Of a stretch of DNA of 64,000 nt, positions 30,677 through 39,813 are shown piece after piece (position 1 is the stretch's first letter; each line of letters begins with the position of its first letter). The notes beneath the pieces are model-generated. The model saw only the letters and a list, made by a program, of their open reading frames with translations. It searched no databases and was not told the origin of the DNA. This DNA comes from a virus, in the IMG/VR virus record IMGVR_UViG_3300019458_000027, positions 40,919 to 104,918 of that record; one strand, given 5' to 3'. A program made the position numbers and the translations under genes.

Positions 30677-31888
30677 CTATTCATGCGGTACTACATTGAG
30701 ATTGGCTTTCTCCTGCAGTACCTTGTATTTCCTAGTCTGACCGACTGGAAGGTTAGTATCCGCTAGATCGATCGTGTAAATCCAAGTCATGCCCCTCTTC
30801 TTGTTGACCCCGAAGAATTGCTGAGCAGGGTTAGATTCGATCTTCAACACTCTCATAGCAAAGTCGTCGGAACTAGTGAAGGTTCCGTTGGTAATAAGAG
30901 TAAGGTCTTTAGTCCAGTGAATAATGTTTGCCGTGTGGAAATGCCCCACCACCAAGTATCTAAACTTCTCTGGAATCGTGGTGGCCCATCGCATGAGGGC
31001 GGCGATAAGTCCAACCAAAGGAAGGCCCGTGCTACCACCACTAACAGCGTCTCCGTGTGTCAGCAAGAAGTTATGCCCTTGAACTGGCACAACCGCTTTC
31101 CAGTCGTCATAGACATTGAACTTGATCTGCTTATAATTTCTGAAATGGGCTTCCAGGTGTTTGTATAGCACGTAGTCGAAGTTAGTTTTCCTGGAAGCGT
31201 ACTTGTTTACCCGTCCGTGGTTCCCGTAAATACAATGTACTTCCACCTTCTTAAATAGCTTCATCATCGTCAGGAGGAAATCCCGCAGCATCGGAATCCC
31301 AAGTTGGTAAATCTGGTCAATGACCGGCATCTCAATCCCGTGGGCTTGGCCTGGATATATCATATCTCCATCAACCACGTCCCCAATGAGGAAGATGTTC
31401 AGCTTGTTAATCTTGTACCCTCTTCGGAGAAGGTTAACAATACGATGGACAGAGTAATTTAGCTTAGTGAATCTTTCCCCCATGACGTGATAATTGAAAG
31501 TTTCCGTCCGCTTCCCGAAGTGGATATCGGACAGAACCAACACCGCCTCTTCCACAGAACGATCATCGACGGGGCCCATGATTGGCTTTTCTATGACGGG
31601 CTTGGGGTCGAAATAATTCAAGTCCTTAACCAGGGGGGTAAGGGCCTCAACCACCTGTTGTGTCTGTGTTTTCTGTTCCTCAATCTGGTCCTGAGCGGCC
31701 ATAGACATGGCTCTCTTCACAATCTTTCCCTTACTTCTCAGAAGAGTTAAACGGGCAGAAACCTTCCCATACTCAGTTTCAAGATTCTGAGCGATAGCAA
31801 CCAGGGAAAGCCGACGATTGTATAGGTCAATCAACTTATCGTCGTCTGCCTGTTCCCAATATGTCCGGCCTGCTGGCGATGTTCTCAT
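30677..31888 (-). CDS. HTH-calcineurin-like phosphoesterase fusion
   Basis: Residues 1-60 form a small helix-turn-helix domain (LIDLYNRRLSLVAIAQNLET) of the type that reads DNA. Residues 115-380 are a metallophosphoesterase with all motifs: LVLSDIHFGK, LIGDVVDGD, YGNHGR, LTHGDAV and VGHFHT. Such phage enzymes may be nucleases or phosphatases acting on nucleic acid ends. A GGAGGG site precedes ATG. The fusion of a DNA-reading domain to a phosphoesterase suggests a DNA substrate. Confidence 0.85.
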   Translation of the reverse strand: MRTSPAGRTYWEQADDDKLIDLYNRRLSLVAIAQNLETEYGKVSARLTLLRSKGKIVKRAMSMAAQDQIEEQKTQTQQVVEALTPLVKDLNYFDPKPVIEKPIMGPVDDRSVEEAVLVLSDIHFGKRTETFNYHVMGERFTKLNYSVHRIVNLLRRGYKINKLNIFLIGDVVDGDMIYPGQAHGIEMPVIDQIYQLGIPMLRDFLLTMMKLFKKVEVHCIYGNHGRVNKYASRKTNFDYVLYKHLEAHFRNYKQIKFNVYDDWKAVVPVQGHNFLLTHGDAVSGGSTGLPLVGLIAALMRWATTIPEKFRYLVVGHFHTANIIHWTKDLTLITNGTFTSSDDFAMRVLKIESNPAQQFFGVNKKRGMTWIYTIDLADTNLPVGQTRKYKVLQEKANLNVVPHE

Positions 31889-31907
31889 TACTTACCCTCC
31901 ATTTCCA

Positions 31908-32072
31908 TTATACTTCGTGTGTATCCCAATGTGATTTTGAGAGTTTCTTTGATTTCTTTTTACCGCCCCCTGTTAACCGTAGCATCTCGTCTGCATAGGT
32001 CCCACGGGGTCCTAATTCATCCCTTCTACCCTGCAAAGCACTAATCCGCCTTTTCTTCATAAATGGCGTCAT
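31908..32072 (-). CDS. Small basic protein, 54 aa
   Basis: The ORF reads MTPFMKKRRISALQGRRDEL and ends with a Lys/Ser-rich stretch (GGGKKKSKKLSKSH). It starts one base after the purZ stop and ends 20 bases before the phosphoesterase gene. Nucleic-acid binding is plausible from charge alone. Confidence 0.55.
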   Translation of the reverse strand: MTPFMKKRRISALQGRRDELGPRGTYADEMLRLTGGGKKKSKKLSKSHWDTHEV

Positions 32073-32073
32073 A

Positions 32074-33141
32074 TTAGTGAAGTATCGGTCCTTCTGCTAA
32101 GCGATCAACCATATGTGTAATATCTGGCCCCGTTCCAACCAAGGTCACAGGAACACCTGTCAACTCCTGTATTTTATCAATAAATCTCTTGGCCGATGAG
32201 GTCAGATTCTCATATTTATTGACCCCGTGATTTTTCCAGTCTATATAATCCGCAAACATCAGGGCAATTGCACTGGGGCGGTTCGCTTTCACGGCTCGAA
32301 CAACCATTTCCTCATTGAACTCGCTCACCCTCCGAACTCTTTTAGTAACCGTGGTTAGCTCTGTGATAATCCCCTCAGGAGCACCACACCGCTTAGGAAC
32401 CGTTGGCCAATCAATCTCATCCGCTCCCATCGGCCCTGAGTTACCCGCCACCCTGATTGGATAGGTTCTAACTACCATGTAGACATTATTAACCACCGTC
32501 GGAGCTAACCCACTATCAGATAGTAAACTAGCGGAGATCACATCACGTGAAGTAACAAATGGCCACTCCCCATGATTTAAACTGATACCGTAGCCCTGTG
32601 TACCCTCAATCATAATCTTAAGGCCCCGATCTACGGCCTCATTAAGGTAGTCGGACACATTGGTTACGAACGGCTTTAACCAACCAACGTCTTTGGCTCG
32701 AAGGAAACCATCCGTACGGAGAACTTTCTCAGCTTGAGCTTCTCCAATTCCTTCGCAAGTGGAACCCAGTTTCTCGAACATTCTCCTTTGCTGTTCGTTT
32801 AACCGATGTTTCTCGGTAACTATGCCGGCATTCCGGTCGATCTTTAGGCGAGTTGTGGAGTGGGGAACCAAGTCCATTTCGGCTTTGAGGACTGTTTCCT
32901 CCAACAATCCATTCGCACCAACACACAACACCGTGGTGTCGTCAACCAAACCCGCACACGGAAGCTGTCTCATCTTCCACTTCTGGTCACCAACCTGAAC
33001 GGTATGCCCTGCATTGGGGGCACCAACCCGTACGGCAACATCATAATGACTTTTCTTGGCAAGATAGGCAACCACGGCTCCCTTACCCTCCGAGCCATAT
33101 TGCCCCCCAACAATTAGATCGACCGATTTAGTCTTTTCCAT
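32074..33141 (-). CDS. purZ: PurZ, phage 2-aminoadenylosuccinate synthetase
   Basis: The 355-residue protein belongs to the adenylosuccinate synthetase family. Its P-loop reads GGQYGSEGKG, where cellular PurA has GTQWGDEGKG. Ser at residue 17 replaces the catalytic Asp, the change that marks phage PurZ and lets it use dGMP. GAPNAGHT (about residue 45), IEGTQGYGISLNHG and TSRD, TYPIRVAGNSG and the end region VTLVGTGPD are retained. PurZ joins dGMP and aspartate; host PurB then gives dZMP. The start at 33141 follows GAGGAG. It lies downstream of the SbcC-like gene. Z would replace A throughout the phage genome. Confidence 0.88.
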   Translation of the reverse strand: MEKTKSVDLIVGGQYGSEGKGAVVAYLAKKSHYDVAVRVGAPNAGHTVQVGDQKWKMRQLPCAGLVDDTTVLCVGANGLLEETVLKAEMDLVPHSTTRLKIDRNAGIVTEKHRLNEQQRRMFEKLGSTCEGIGEAQAEKVLRTDGFLRAKDVGWLKPFVTNVSDYLNEAVDRGLKIMIEGTQGYGISLNHGEWPFVTSRDVISASLLSDSGLAPTVVNNVYMVVRTYPIRVAGNSGPMGADEIDWPTVPKRCGAPEGIITELTTVTKRVRRVSEFNEEMVVRAVKANRPSAIALMFADYIDWKNHGVNKYENLTSSAKRFIDKIQELTGVPVTLVGTGPDITHMVDRLAEGPILH

Positions 33142-33160
33142 TGATTTCTCCTCACCGTTA

Positions 33161-34822
33161 TTATACCCTCTCCAACACCTTAGATACTCCGTTCTCTTTA
33201 ACGACCTCAGACACATTGATGGTTCTATCCCGAACGTCAGTATGACTAATCACCAATACCTTCTTGAATTGTTCTGTTAATCGGGACACAAGGGAAATGA
33301 ATCGATCTCTTCCTTCCTCGTCCAATGATTCCGAAGCTTCATCAATAATGAGGGTCTTGAGACGATAGCTATTCCTACGGGCCAAGACCACAGCAATTCC
33401 TAACCGAACAGCCAAATCTATTCGGGCCTTCTCTCCCCCGCTGAAATTGCTATAAATTCGGTCGTGTAACCCATCGTAGATGAAAAGCTGTAGAGTGTCA
33501 GCTATTCCTCCACCCTTTAATTCCTTCTCCAAACGCAATTCTACCCTGAACCGTCCGTTTGTTAACTGATCAAGAAAGGTATTGGCCGCCAGTTGGACTT
33601 CCTCCAATGCGGAGGACATGATAATGGTGGGGATACCGTTACTGCCAAAAGCGTCCAACAGATACCGATAAATGGCAAATTCCTCCTTCTTTGTTGTTAT
33701 CTTACTCTGTAATTCGCTAAGTTGGGCTTTCAAACGGGTCTGGTTGTCATACATGGAAACAATATAACCACGCTTTTCGCTAAGCTCCTGCAAAGTTTTC
33801 TCATATCCATTCACTAATATAGCGTTCTCACTGATCTCGAAAGTTAGATTCCCGAAATCCTTCTTAGAAAAGGTCTCAATCTCGGCATAAATAGCTTCCA
33901 GCTTGTCTTTATATGAGGCCATATGCTCTTGGAGTCTCTGGATGGCCACACTACGGGATTTATCGCTCCATCCCCCTCCACAAAAGGGACAACTATCGGA
34001 GCTTATCCCATTTAGAGACGACTCCAACAATTGAAGCTCCTCTACTTTATTTTGTAAGAACTCTCTCTTTCCATTTAGCTTGTCGAGGAGGTCTTGATTT
34101 TCTTTTTTAGCCGCCTCCAATATGTGTGTCAAGTAACGTTGTTTGCTATTAACTTCTATCCTAGCATCGTTGACAACGTTAATTCGAAGGTCGAGAGATT
34201 GAAGTTTCTCTTCCGAACCCTCTAGTGGGATAGCTTCTTGTTCTAAAGTTTTGGCCCTAGTTTCATATTCAATGAGGTCGTTTTGGATTATTCTCACGTT
34301 TTCTCGTACTTTGGTTTCGTAAGTTTGATACTCCGACAATCCTAGGATATCATAAAAGACCCTCTTAGCTTCCTTGGGGGTTAGGGAAGAGAAGGAACTT
34401 AGTTTTCCTTGTTCAATACAAGCGGAATTGGAAAAAGTTTCATATGTAAATCCTAAAACCCGTTCAATCTTTTGCTGTGTGTCTGCCAGAGTGTCCCCCG
34501 TTATTTCCTCGTCGTTCTTAAAAAAGGAAAGGTAAGACTTTTCGTTACGATTCCTACCCCGAATTACAGTATAAGAATCCCCGTTCAAACCAAATCCTAC
34601 CGTAACCTCGGCGTAATCTTCGCCCTCGGTTATAAGCTGGTCCCCCGCCCTATCTTTGTTCCGGGCCACCCCAAACAAACCCCAAGTTATGGAATCTTTA
34701 ACTAACGAGGACTTCCCCGCTCCATTTTTTCCGACAAAAACCTTAACCGATGTGTTGGAGAAATCCAACACCGTGTCCTTATGACTAAGGAAATTAGTCA
34801 GTTTCAGACTTAGGATATTCAT
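33161..34822 (-). CDS. SbcC/Rad50-like recombination ATPase
   Basis: The 553-residue protein has the ABC-type P-loop VGKNGAGKSSL near residue 32, two coiled-coil arms with a zinc hook CPFCGG near residue 280, and a C-terminal signature FSGGEKARIDLA followed by Walker B LIIDEASESLD. This is the T4 gp46/SbcC architecture in short form. It works with the SbcD-like nuclease encoded at 36445-37398 in processing DNA ends and recombination-dependent replication. Several small genes now separate the pair. Confidence 0.88.
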   Translation of the reverse strand: MNILSLKLTNFLSHKDTVLDFSNTSVKVFVGKNGAGKSSLVKDSITWGLFGVARNKDRAGDQLITEGEDYAEVTVGFGLNGDSYTVIRGRNRNEKSYLSFFKNDEEITGDTLADTQQKIERVLGFTYETFSNSACIEQGKLSSFSSLTPKEAKRVFYDILGLSEYQTYETKVRENVRIIQNDLIEYETRAKTLEQEAIPLEGSEEKLQSLDLRINVVNDARIEVNSKQRYLTHILEAAKKENQDLLDKLNGKREFLQNKVEELQLLESSLNGISSDSCPFCGGGWSDKSRSVAIQRLQEHMASYKDKLEAIYAEIETFSKKDFGNLTFEISENAILVNGYEKTLQELSEKRGYIVSMYDNQTRLKAQLSELQSKITTKKEEFAIYRYLLDAFGSNGIPTIIMSSALEEVQLAANTFLDQLTNGRFRVELRLEKELKGGGIADTLQLFIYDGLHDRIYSNFSGGEKARIDLAVRLGIAVVLARRNSYRLKTLIIDEASESLDEEGRDRFISLVSRLTEQFKKVLVISHTDVRDRTINVSEVVKENGVSKVLERV

Positions 34823-35084
34823 CGCCCATCCTCATGTCCAAAGTTTTTCCTAATTTACCAAGCTCGATCTCAATATCAAGGTAGATCATCCGTTCACAAG
34901 TAGCGCACCAATCATACACGGTGATATGCCCCTGCAAGACCCTAAGAGACGGCGTTGAAAGCTGGTCTCCAGGTTTATACTCATACATTTCGCATCCAAG
35001 GGCCTTGCTCTGAAAATTGTCAAGGATACCCCCACACCCAGGGCATTGAACGGCGTAAGCGAAACTATCGTATAGGCCCATCAT
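34794..35084 (-). CDS. Zinc-ribbon protein, 96 aa
   Basis: CPGCGG near residue 14 and CATCER near residue 60 form a zinc ribbon embedded in a beta-rich domain (GHITVYDWCATCERMIYLDI). It overlaps the SbcC-like gene by 29 bases. No family is recognised. Confidence 0.65.
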   Translation of the reverse strand: MMGLYDSFAYAVQCPGCGGILDNFQSKALGCEMYEYKPGDQLSTPSLRVLQGHITVYDWCATCERMIYLDIEIELGKLGKTLDMRMGDEYPKSETD

Positions 35085-35572
35085 CCACCAAGCATAATTC
35101 TCTGAATCAAATCCAGCAGAATAGCATACAAAACTAGAGACCCCTCGGCACTTCCTACAGCGTTTTCAACGGAAGGCCATGAATAGTCGTTATTGTTTCT
35201 GGACACAGCGTACAACGGAACAAAGGCCACCACCGTAATCAAAGCTGGAAAAATTGTATGGTAGAGCGGATAAAACGCCAATCCGTAGCTCAGGCCAACT
35301 AGAGATCGAATGAACCATGCCATCGGCTTCCCCAGTTTGTCGAACTTCTCTCCATACGGCAAAGAGTGAGCCGCACCCAGCAGAACCGCAACAAGAACGG
35401 CGGTCCCTAAGTGGGCTACGCCCGACAGCCACAGAACAATACCAACCAAGGCCGGCCACACCACAACCTTTACTAAACGTTTGTACGTCCCTCCGATAAA
35501 GTGAAGCTGTCCCCCGATGGTAGGGAGCAAAACCGTGAACATTGAAACCAACCAAGCCAATAGAATAGCCAT
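35081..35572 (-). CDS. Multi-pass membrane protein, 163 aa
   Basis: About five hydrophobic segments are visible, starting MAILLAWLVSMFTVLLPTIG, then LVKVVVWPALVGIVLWL, AVLVAVLLGAA, LYHTIFPALITVVAFVPL, and a C-terminal LVLYAILLDLIQRIMLGG. A soluble loop with ENAVGSAEGS lies before the last helix. No transporter signature is recognised; a role in the host membrane is assumed. Confidence 0.65.
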   Translation of the reverse strand: MAILLAWLVSMFTVLLPTIGGQLHFIGGTYKRLVKVVVWPALVGIVLWLSGVAHLGTAVLVAVLLGAAHSLPYGEKFDKLGKPMAWFIRSLVGLSYGLAFYPLYHTIFPALITVVAFVPLYAVSRNNNDYSWPSVENAVGSAEGSLVLYAILLDLIQRIMLGG

Positions 35573-35573
35573 A

Positions 35574-35792
35574 TTATTTCCTCCTTATAATACCAAAAAG
35601 TCCCCTTGAGGGTTCCTCTTTTTTACTCTTCATGTGGTCTTCATGTTTCTTTTGGGCTATTTCCAATTGGCTGGCCCAAAAGTCGTCCACCCTTAAACAA
35701 ATTTTGCATTGAGCAAGGATATGGCCACCAGTTAGGTGAATTGTAATTACTCGATAGTCGTGAACTCCCAACTCACAGGGTGCGCTCATCAA
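35574..35792 (-). CDS. Small protein with CxxC motif, 72 aa
   Basis: The N-terminus MMSAPCELGVHDYRV and CKICLR near residue 29 supply three Cys and nearby His residues for metal binding. The C-terminal half is a charged helix ending RGLFGIIRRK. ATG overlaps the upstream stop as TGATG. Confidence 0.55.
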   Translation of the reverse strand: MMSAPCELGVHDYRVITIHLTGGHILAQCKICLRVDDFWASQLEIAQKKHEDHMKSKKEEPSRGLFGIIRRK

Positions 35793-35902
35793 TCCTCCAG
35801 TTTATAACCGCAATCAGGACATTCAAAATCATCGATATCCACCGCACATGAGCATATTGGGCAATACCAAAACTCTCCGTCGGGGTCGTACTCAATATCC
35901 AT
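35789..35902 (-). CDS. Rubredoxin-like zinc-ribbon microprotein, 37 aa
   Basis: The ORF reads MDIEYDPDGEFWYCPICSCA and ends ECPDCGYKLED. Two CP.C knuckles 15 residues apart make a minimal zinc ribbon. It abuts the upstream stop and overlaps the next start. Confidence 0.6.
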   Translation of the reverse strand: MDIEYDPDGEFWYCPICSCAVDIDDFECPDCGYKLED

Positions 35903-35903
35903 G

Positions 35904-36452
35904 TCAGCCACAGATTGTCCCCTTTTCCTTAATGACCCACTTCTTCTTTAAAATCTCTGGTTTAGTATATTCGTACAATTTTTTAACTTCCTGAGAGCTT
36001 AGCTTCTTAATGGTTCCGGTGGAAATTCCCACGGGTTCCTCTTTCAAATCCCAATATGTGGCTATACTAGATGCCACGTAAACTGCTGTCTTTGGGGCTT
36101 TAACAATGCCGTTGTAAAATCGAGGCATCTGGCTAACCAAACTGTACGTAATAGAGTTACTAAAGTAGTTAATAAGGGCGTTAGAATCCCGAAATATGAT
36201 TCTAGGGTCCGTTAATCTAAATTCTTCGATTGGAAGCGTCTTAATCTCTAACCTTATCAAAACCCCGCTCAATCTTTCCTCTTCTCTCATCTCAACGATA
36301 GTAACTTGGGTTGGGAATTTCATCCCTCTATAACAACCGTCAGCAATCTGGAGGCCAATGTTTTGGCACCAATAAGACAGGACGGTAGTTATATCCTTTC
36401 CTATGAAAAGAACGTTTGATAACACCGTATCCAAAATAACTGTATCACCCAC
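35904..36452 (-). CDS. Hypothetical protein with KWVIKEKG tail, 182 aa
   Basis: The N-terminal half is beta-rich (DTVILDTVLSNVLFIGKD), followed by mixed helices (SNALINYFSNSITYSLV). The last 15 residues read KKKWVIKEKGTICG, the third instance of the shared tail motif. It lies between the SbcD-like gene and small zinc proteins. No family is recognised. Confidence 0.65.
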   Translation of the reverse strand: MGDTVILDTVLSNVLFIGKDITTVLSYWCQNIGLQIADGCYRGMKFPTQVTIVEMREEERLSGVLIRLEIKTLPIEEFRLTDPRIIFRDSNALINYFSNSITYSLVSQMPRFYNGIVKAPKTAVYVASSIATYWDLKEEPVGISTGTIKKLSSQEVKKLYEYTKPEILKKKWVIKEKGTICG

Positions 36453-37398
36453 CGATTACCTCAATTCCCTTTTCCAAGACTTTCTTCTCCAACTCGTCCC
36501 CAATTTTAAGGGTCTTCACATACTCTTCAAGGGCCTTTTGCGCTGTAACTCCCTCTTTTATGACTTCTCGATCTTCACGTACCGTCTTTGGTCTTTCTAT
36601 GTCGTAACTAACGGAAAGGGAATACGCATTGACAAGCTGACCCCTTATAGAGGCCTCGTCGAAATTTTTCAACTCATTCCTTGTTCCACTAACGATGACT
36701 TTTACTATAGAATCTTTGTAGTCCCCGACGGGAAAGGAAGCCGTCGCTTTCATGTTTATCTGAATCATGGGTCTTAGAGGAAGCTTTATGCTGTCCAATG
36801 TGTGTACTTGTCCATCACCACCAGTTTCCGCAAAATAAACGAACTTATCCTCCCCCAACTCCCCAAAATCTGTTCTGTCAATGCTACCCGTATGAAATAC
36901 CGTGGGGTTTTGGTGCATAAATTGTGGCTTATGAATATGCCCTAAGGCATAAAGAGAGCAACCAGGGTATGAAACCAAAAAGTCCCGCAGGAGCATCTGA
37001 TTTGGAATATGAAAATCAAGGGGTCCCATTGAGGATTCCGCTAGGCCAAAATGCCCCATAAAAATGTCGTCCTCAATATGGGGAGAACCATATACGTGAA
37101 TGCCAGGAATATTCAAAATTTTGAACTCTCCCAACGCCGATGTGCCACCCGTCAGATCGTGATTCCCCTCAATAAACACCACATCAATCCCTCTATCAGC
37201 AATCCTCTTAGCCCAGGTTTCTAAGGCCCTCATTTCCTGTTGATAAGGGCGGCGGGATTCATAAGCGTCCCCTAACTGCAGGACTTTATCTACCTTATAA
37301 TCAAAAGCAAGGTCGGCAATGTAATGCAAGAGACTGACGGTATCCTCAAATCGGCGGTGCAAATCTAGGTGTAAGTCTCCCACTAAAAGGTATCTCAT
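36445..37398 (-). CDS. SbcD/Mre11-like nuclease
   Basis: The 317-residue metallophosphoesterase starts MRYLLVGDLHLDLH and has LQLGDAYE, FIEGNHDL, MGHFGLAE and LGHIHKPQ, the full Mre11/SbcD metal-binding set, then a FHTGSIDRTDFGE capping segment. The C-terminal helices likely contact the SbcC partner. It is the T4 gp47 equivalent, processing DNA ends with the protein encoded at 33161-34822. Confidence 0.88.
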   Translation of the reverse strand: MRYLLVGDLHLDLHRRFEDTVSLLHYIADLAFDYKVDKVLQLGDAYESRRPYQQEMRALETWAKRIADRGIDVVFIEGNHDLTGGTSALGEFKILNIPGIHVYGSPHIEDDIFMGHFGLAESSMGPLDFHIPNQMLLRDFLVSYPGCSLYALGHIHKPQFMHQNPTVFHTGSIDRTDFGELGEDKFVYFAETGGDGQVHTLDSIKLPLRPMIQINMKATASFPVGDYKDSIVKVIVSGTRNELKNFDEASIRGQLVNAYSLSVSYDIERPKTVREDREVIKEGVTAQKALEEYVKTLKIGDELEKKVLEKGIEVIGG

Positions 37399-38171
37399 TT
37401 CTTCTCTTTCTTACCTTTAGCTTCATCCATCTTTTGTTCAACCTTTTGTTCTTCCTCGGTCTGCCTCAAGACTTGGTTGATCTCAGAATCGGGCACAGGA
37501 GGTTCCTCCACCATCTTTTTGCAGTAAACCGCTACTCTGCGTCTTAAAGCGAAGTCATCCTCGTCGGCCCGCCTTTTTAGTCCTATTAGCCCAACAAGAT
37601 CATCCAACTTAGCGGGGGATTCGTTCTTGAAAAACTCATCGCTCCTGCCGATAACGTAAACTTCGTAAAATTGATCAACGCTTATCTGTGCCTTGAGCAA
37701 TTCTTCAATGGGCTTTAGCTCTCTAACCCGCAATTCAACCAAGATTTTCCCGCTCGTATCCCGTTCGCATTTCCTGTCGAAGAGAACACGGAAATTTTGT
37801 ATCTTAGAATAACTTGGACGATTCTTTGCTCTCATTAGAACCAATAAACTCTCAGCACCCGTTATTGTCTCTACCATATCGGGCGATAACACCCCAATAA
37901 GAAAAATAACCTGAGAACTAGTCCTGCCTTCAATTCTGTACTCATCAGGGTATTCGAAGGGAACATTGCTCCGTCGCTCTTCCTCGGATTCAACGTCCAC
38001 CAGTTGAACTTGAAACTTCTTGCTCCCAACAATGACCAAAATCGGGGATACAATCTCCCCCGACGAACCATAACGTCCAGGAGACTTTTCCATCTTGATA
38101 AGACGAACAACCTCCTCAGCGTCTAGGTCTAGGGTATGCTTTATTTCTTTATCTACTATCGAGAGCTTCAT
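37395..38171 (-). CDS. Hypothetical protein, 258 aa
   Basis: The protein begins with beta strands (MKLSIVDKEIKHTLDLDAEE), has a central SSQVIFLIGVLSPDMVE segment, and ends with a charged Glu/Lys-rich tail. It overlaps the SbcD-like gene by ATGA and the coiled-coil gene likewise. The context suggests a role in DNA end processing or replication. No family is recognised. Confidence 0.6.
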   Translation of the reverse strand: MKLSIVDKEIKHTLDLDAEEVVRLIKMEKSPGRYGSSGEIVSPILVIVGSKKFQVQLVDVESEEERRSNVPFEYPDEYRIEGRTSSQVIFLIGVLSPDMVETITGAESLLVLMRAKNRPSYSKIQNFRVLFDRKCERDTSGKILVELRVRELKPIEELLKAQISVDQFYEVYVIGRSDEFFKNESPAKLDDLVGLIGLKRRADEDDFALRRRVAVYCKKMVEEPPVPDSEINQVLRQTEEEQKVEQKMDEAKGKKEKK

Positions 38172-38527
38172 TCTTTGGTTGTTGCTTTCTTGTGAATTGG
38201 AATTGTTCTACGCTCAATGTCGGCCAAGAACTCTCTCATTTCCTCCAGAATGTCTTCCAACTTCTCCAAATCCTCCTCCACCTCTTCGATTTCCTTCTCA
38301 AGCTGTCGCTTTTCAAGCTCGGAGGTAGCTTCTCTAAGCCGTTTTCGTAGCTTCTCCAATTCCTTCTTGTGATCTTCGATTAATGAGGCCACCTTACCAG
38401 CAAAACTTTCTAGAGCTTTTTTGCCTTTTTCACGGATTTCGTCTTTCGAGAGGTCTTGCTTTTCATAATTCCGGACTTCTTCTTTCTTGATTTCCCATTC
38501 ACGCCTCATCTTAACATCACACGGCAT
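38168..38527 (-). CDS. Coiled-coil protein, 119 aa
   Basis: Almost the entire protein is a charged coiled coil, for example DHKKELEKLRKRLREATSEL and EEVEEDLEKLEDILEEMREF. The C-terminus is basic. It could oligomerise or scaffold the neighbouring DNA-processing proteins; nothing more can be said. Confidence 0.65.
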   Translation of the reverse strand: MPCDVKMRREWEIKKEEVRNYEKQDLSKDEIREKGKKALESFAGKVASLIEDHKKELEKLRKRLREATSELEKRQLEKEIEEVEEDLEKLEDILEEMREFLADIERRTIPIHKKATTKE

Positions 38528-39473
38528 TGTCGCTCACCCCCTTAGATTCTGTTGCCCTCTCCGTTAGAAACGCCTTTAATACGTTCAAGCATAGTTTAGG
38601 AGCGTTCTTTTTAATAACATCGAACCGAACGGTGTTGAACTCTTTGACCACTCCCCATGTTTCTTCCTTAAAGATATCCTCAATCACATCTTTGGGCAAC
38701 GAGTGCATCATAGGAAGTCCGAAGGGCTGACCTCCCTCCTCATGTAACCTGTGAATTGCCTTTTTAATCCGTGCCTCGGTATAGTACATCTCGATGAACT
38801 TACTAGTATCGTCCGTCAATGGCTTTAGATTGGCCCCACCACCGAACGTTACTTGATTCAACTCCTTGAACTCCTGTCGAACCAACTTTCCAAACAACTG
38901 CCTACCATAAACATTTCGACGGAAGTAATTCTTTATTACAATCCCCTCCATCTGACACTCACCATAGGCCGTTTTTCCGATGAAATTCTCCAGTCTGGTA
39001 ATGTCAACCTCGGAAACCTTGCCCTTAAAAAGCAGAGGAATGGTGGGTATCCCCAACCGTTCAAATTCCTCCCTTAAGGGGGCGTCTGGAATATAGTTAT
39101 GGGCCGATAGGCAGTAGATATCAAGCCCAACGAATTTAGGGGTGGCGGCCCAATCGTATACTAGAGTGTGTTTCTTCATCCACTCCCCGTAATAGATGTA
39201 GTCTGGATTTAACTCTACGTCCTGCAACTGTTCAAGCACCCATTGGGCGTTATCCCCAAACTGCTTTTTCTGAGCACTCTCCACATTCAACGTGAACATA
39301 TTGTTCCTACTCCCGAAGATAACCTGTCCATCCCAAAGACGAAAATGCCCATTACCACCATCAACTTTTTCGGTAATGGTGATTACGTCCTCAGGAACGT
39401 CCAGAAGCCCATAATTCTCCTCAGAACCGAGGCGATCTATGTCTATGTATTTGTGGAAAGTCGGGTTATCCAC
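38517..39473 (-). CDS. RNA ligase, T4 Rnl2-like
   Basis: The 318-residue protein carries ligase motif I as TEKVDGGNGHFRLW (Lys near residue 36 is the AMP acceptor), motif III-like IYYGEWMKKH and VGLDIYCLS, motif IV MEGIVIKNY, and motif V-type FGKLVRQEF. These fit the Rnl2 branch of nucleotidyltransferases. It probably repairs nicked RNA, such as tRNA cleaved by host defences, together with the polynucleotide kinase/phosphatase at 55359-56231. Confidence 0.85.
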   Translation of the reverse strand: MDNPTFHKYIDIDRLGSEENYGLLDVPEDVITITEKVDGGNGHFRLWDGQVIFGSRNNMFTLNVESAQKKQFGDNAQWVLEQLQDVELNPDYIYYGEWMKKHTLVYDWAATPKFVGLDIYCLSAHNYIPDAPLREEFERLGIPTIPLLFKGKVSEVDITRLENFIGKTAYGECQMEGIVIKNYFRRNVYGRQLFGKLVRQEFKELNQVTFGGGANLKPLTDDTSKFIEMYYTEARIKKAIHRLHEEGGQPFGLPMMHSLPKDVIEDIFKEETWGVVKEFNTVRFDVIKKNAPKLCLNVLKAFLTERATESKGVSDNAV

Positions 39474-39482
39474 CTGTCCTCC

Positions 39483-39812
39483 TTACGGACTAACTATTGC
39501 ACCCGTTCTTTTGTTGACTTTCATATTGCCCATCACATTAGCCACGAGGCCAACCAGCTTTCTAAGGTCGTATTCCTCGATAGCTTCACGGCACAATTGC
39601 TTAGCATCCGTGGAATGGGGGCAATTCTGAACGTTAACAACCTCGACAATTCTACCCACTGCCGGATCACGAACGATGAGGAGCTTCTGATATCGGGCCT
39701 CGGCTGCCTCAAGGGCCTTCTTAGCCTCTTCGTTCTCTTTCTCCACACCCTCGGCAAACTCGTTCGATTTCTTAACCACTTCTTCTCCCTCTTTCTTGTT
39801 TTCCTCTACCAT
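39483..39812 (-). CDS. Hypothetical protein, 109 aa
   Basis: The first half is a charged coiled coil (EKENEEAKKALEAAEARYQK). The second half reads VEVVNVQNCPHSTDAKQLC and ends in VMGNMKVNKRTGAI. It follows the RNA ligase gene's operon order with a 9-base gap. No family is recognised. Confidence 0.6.
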   Translation of the reverse strand: MVEENKKEGEEVVKKSNEFAEGVEKENEEAKKALEAAEARYQKLLIVRDPAVGRIVEVVNVQNCPHSTDAKQLCREAIEEYDLRKLVGLVANVMGNMKVNKRTGAIVSP

Positions 39813-39813
39813 T

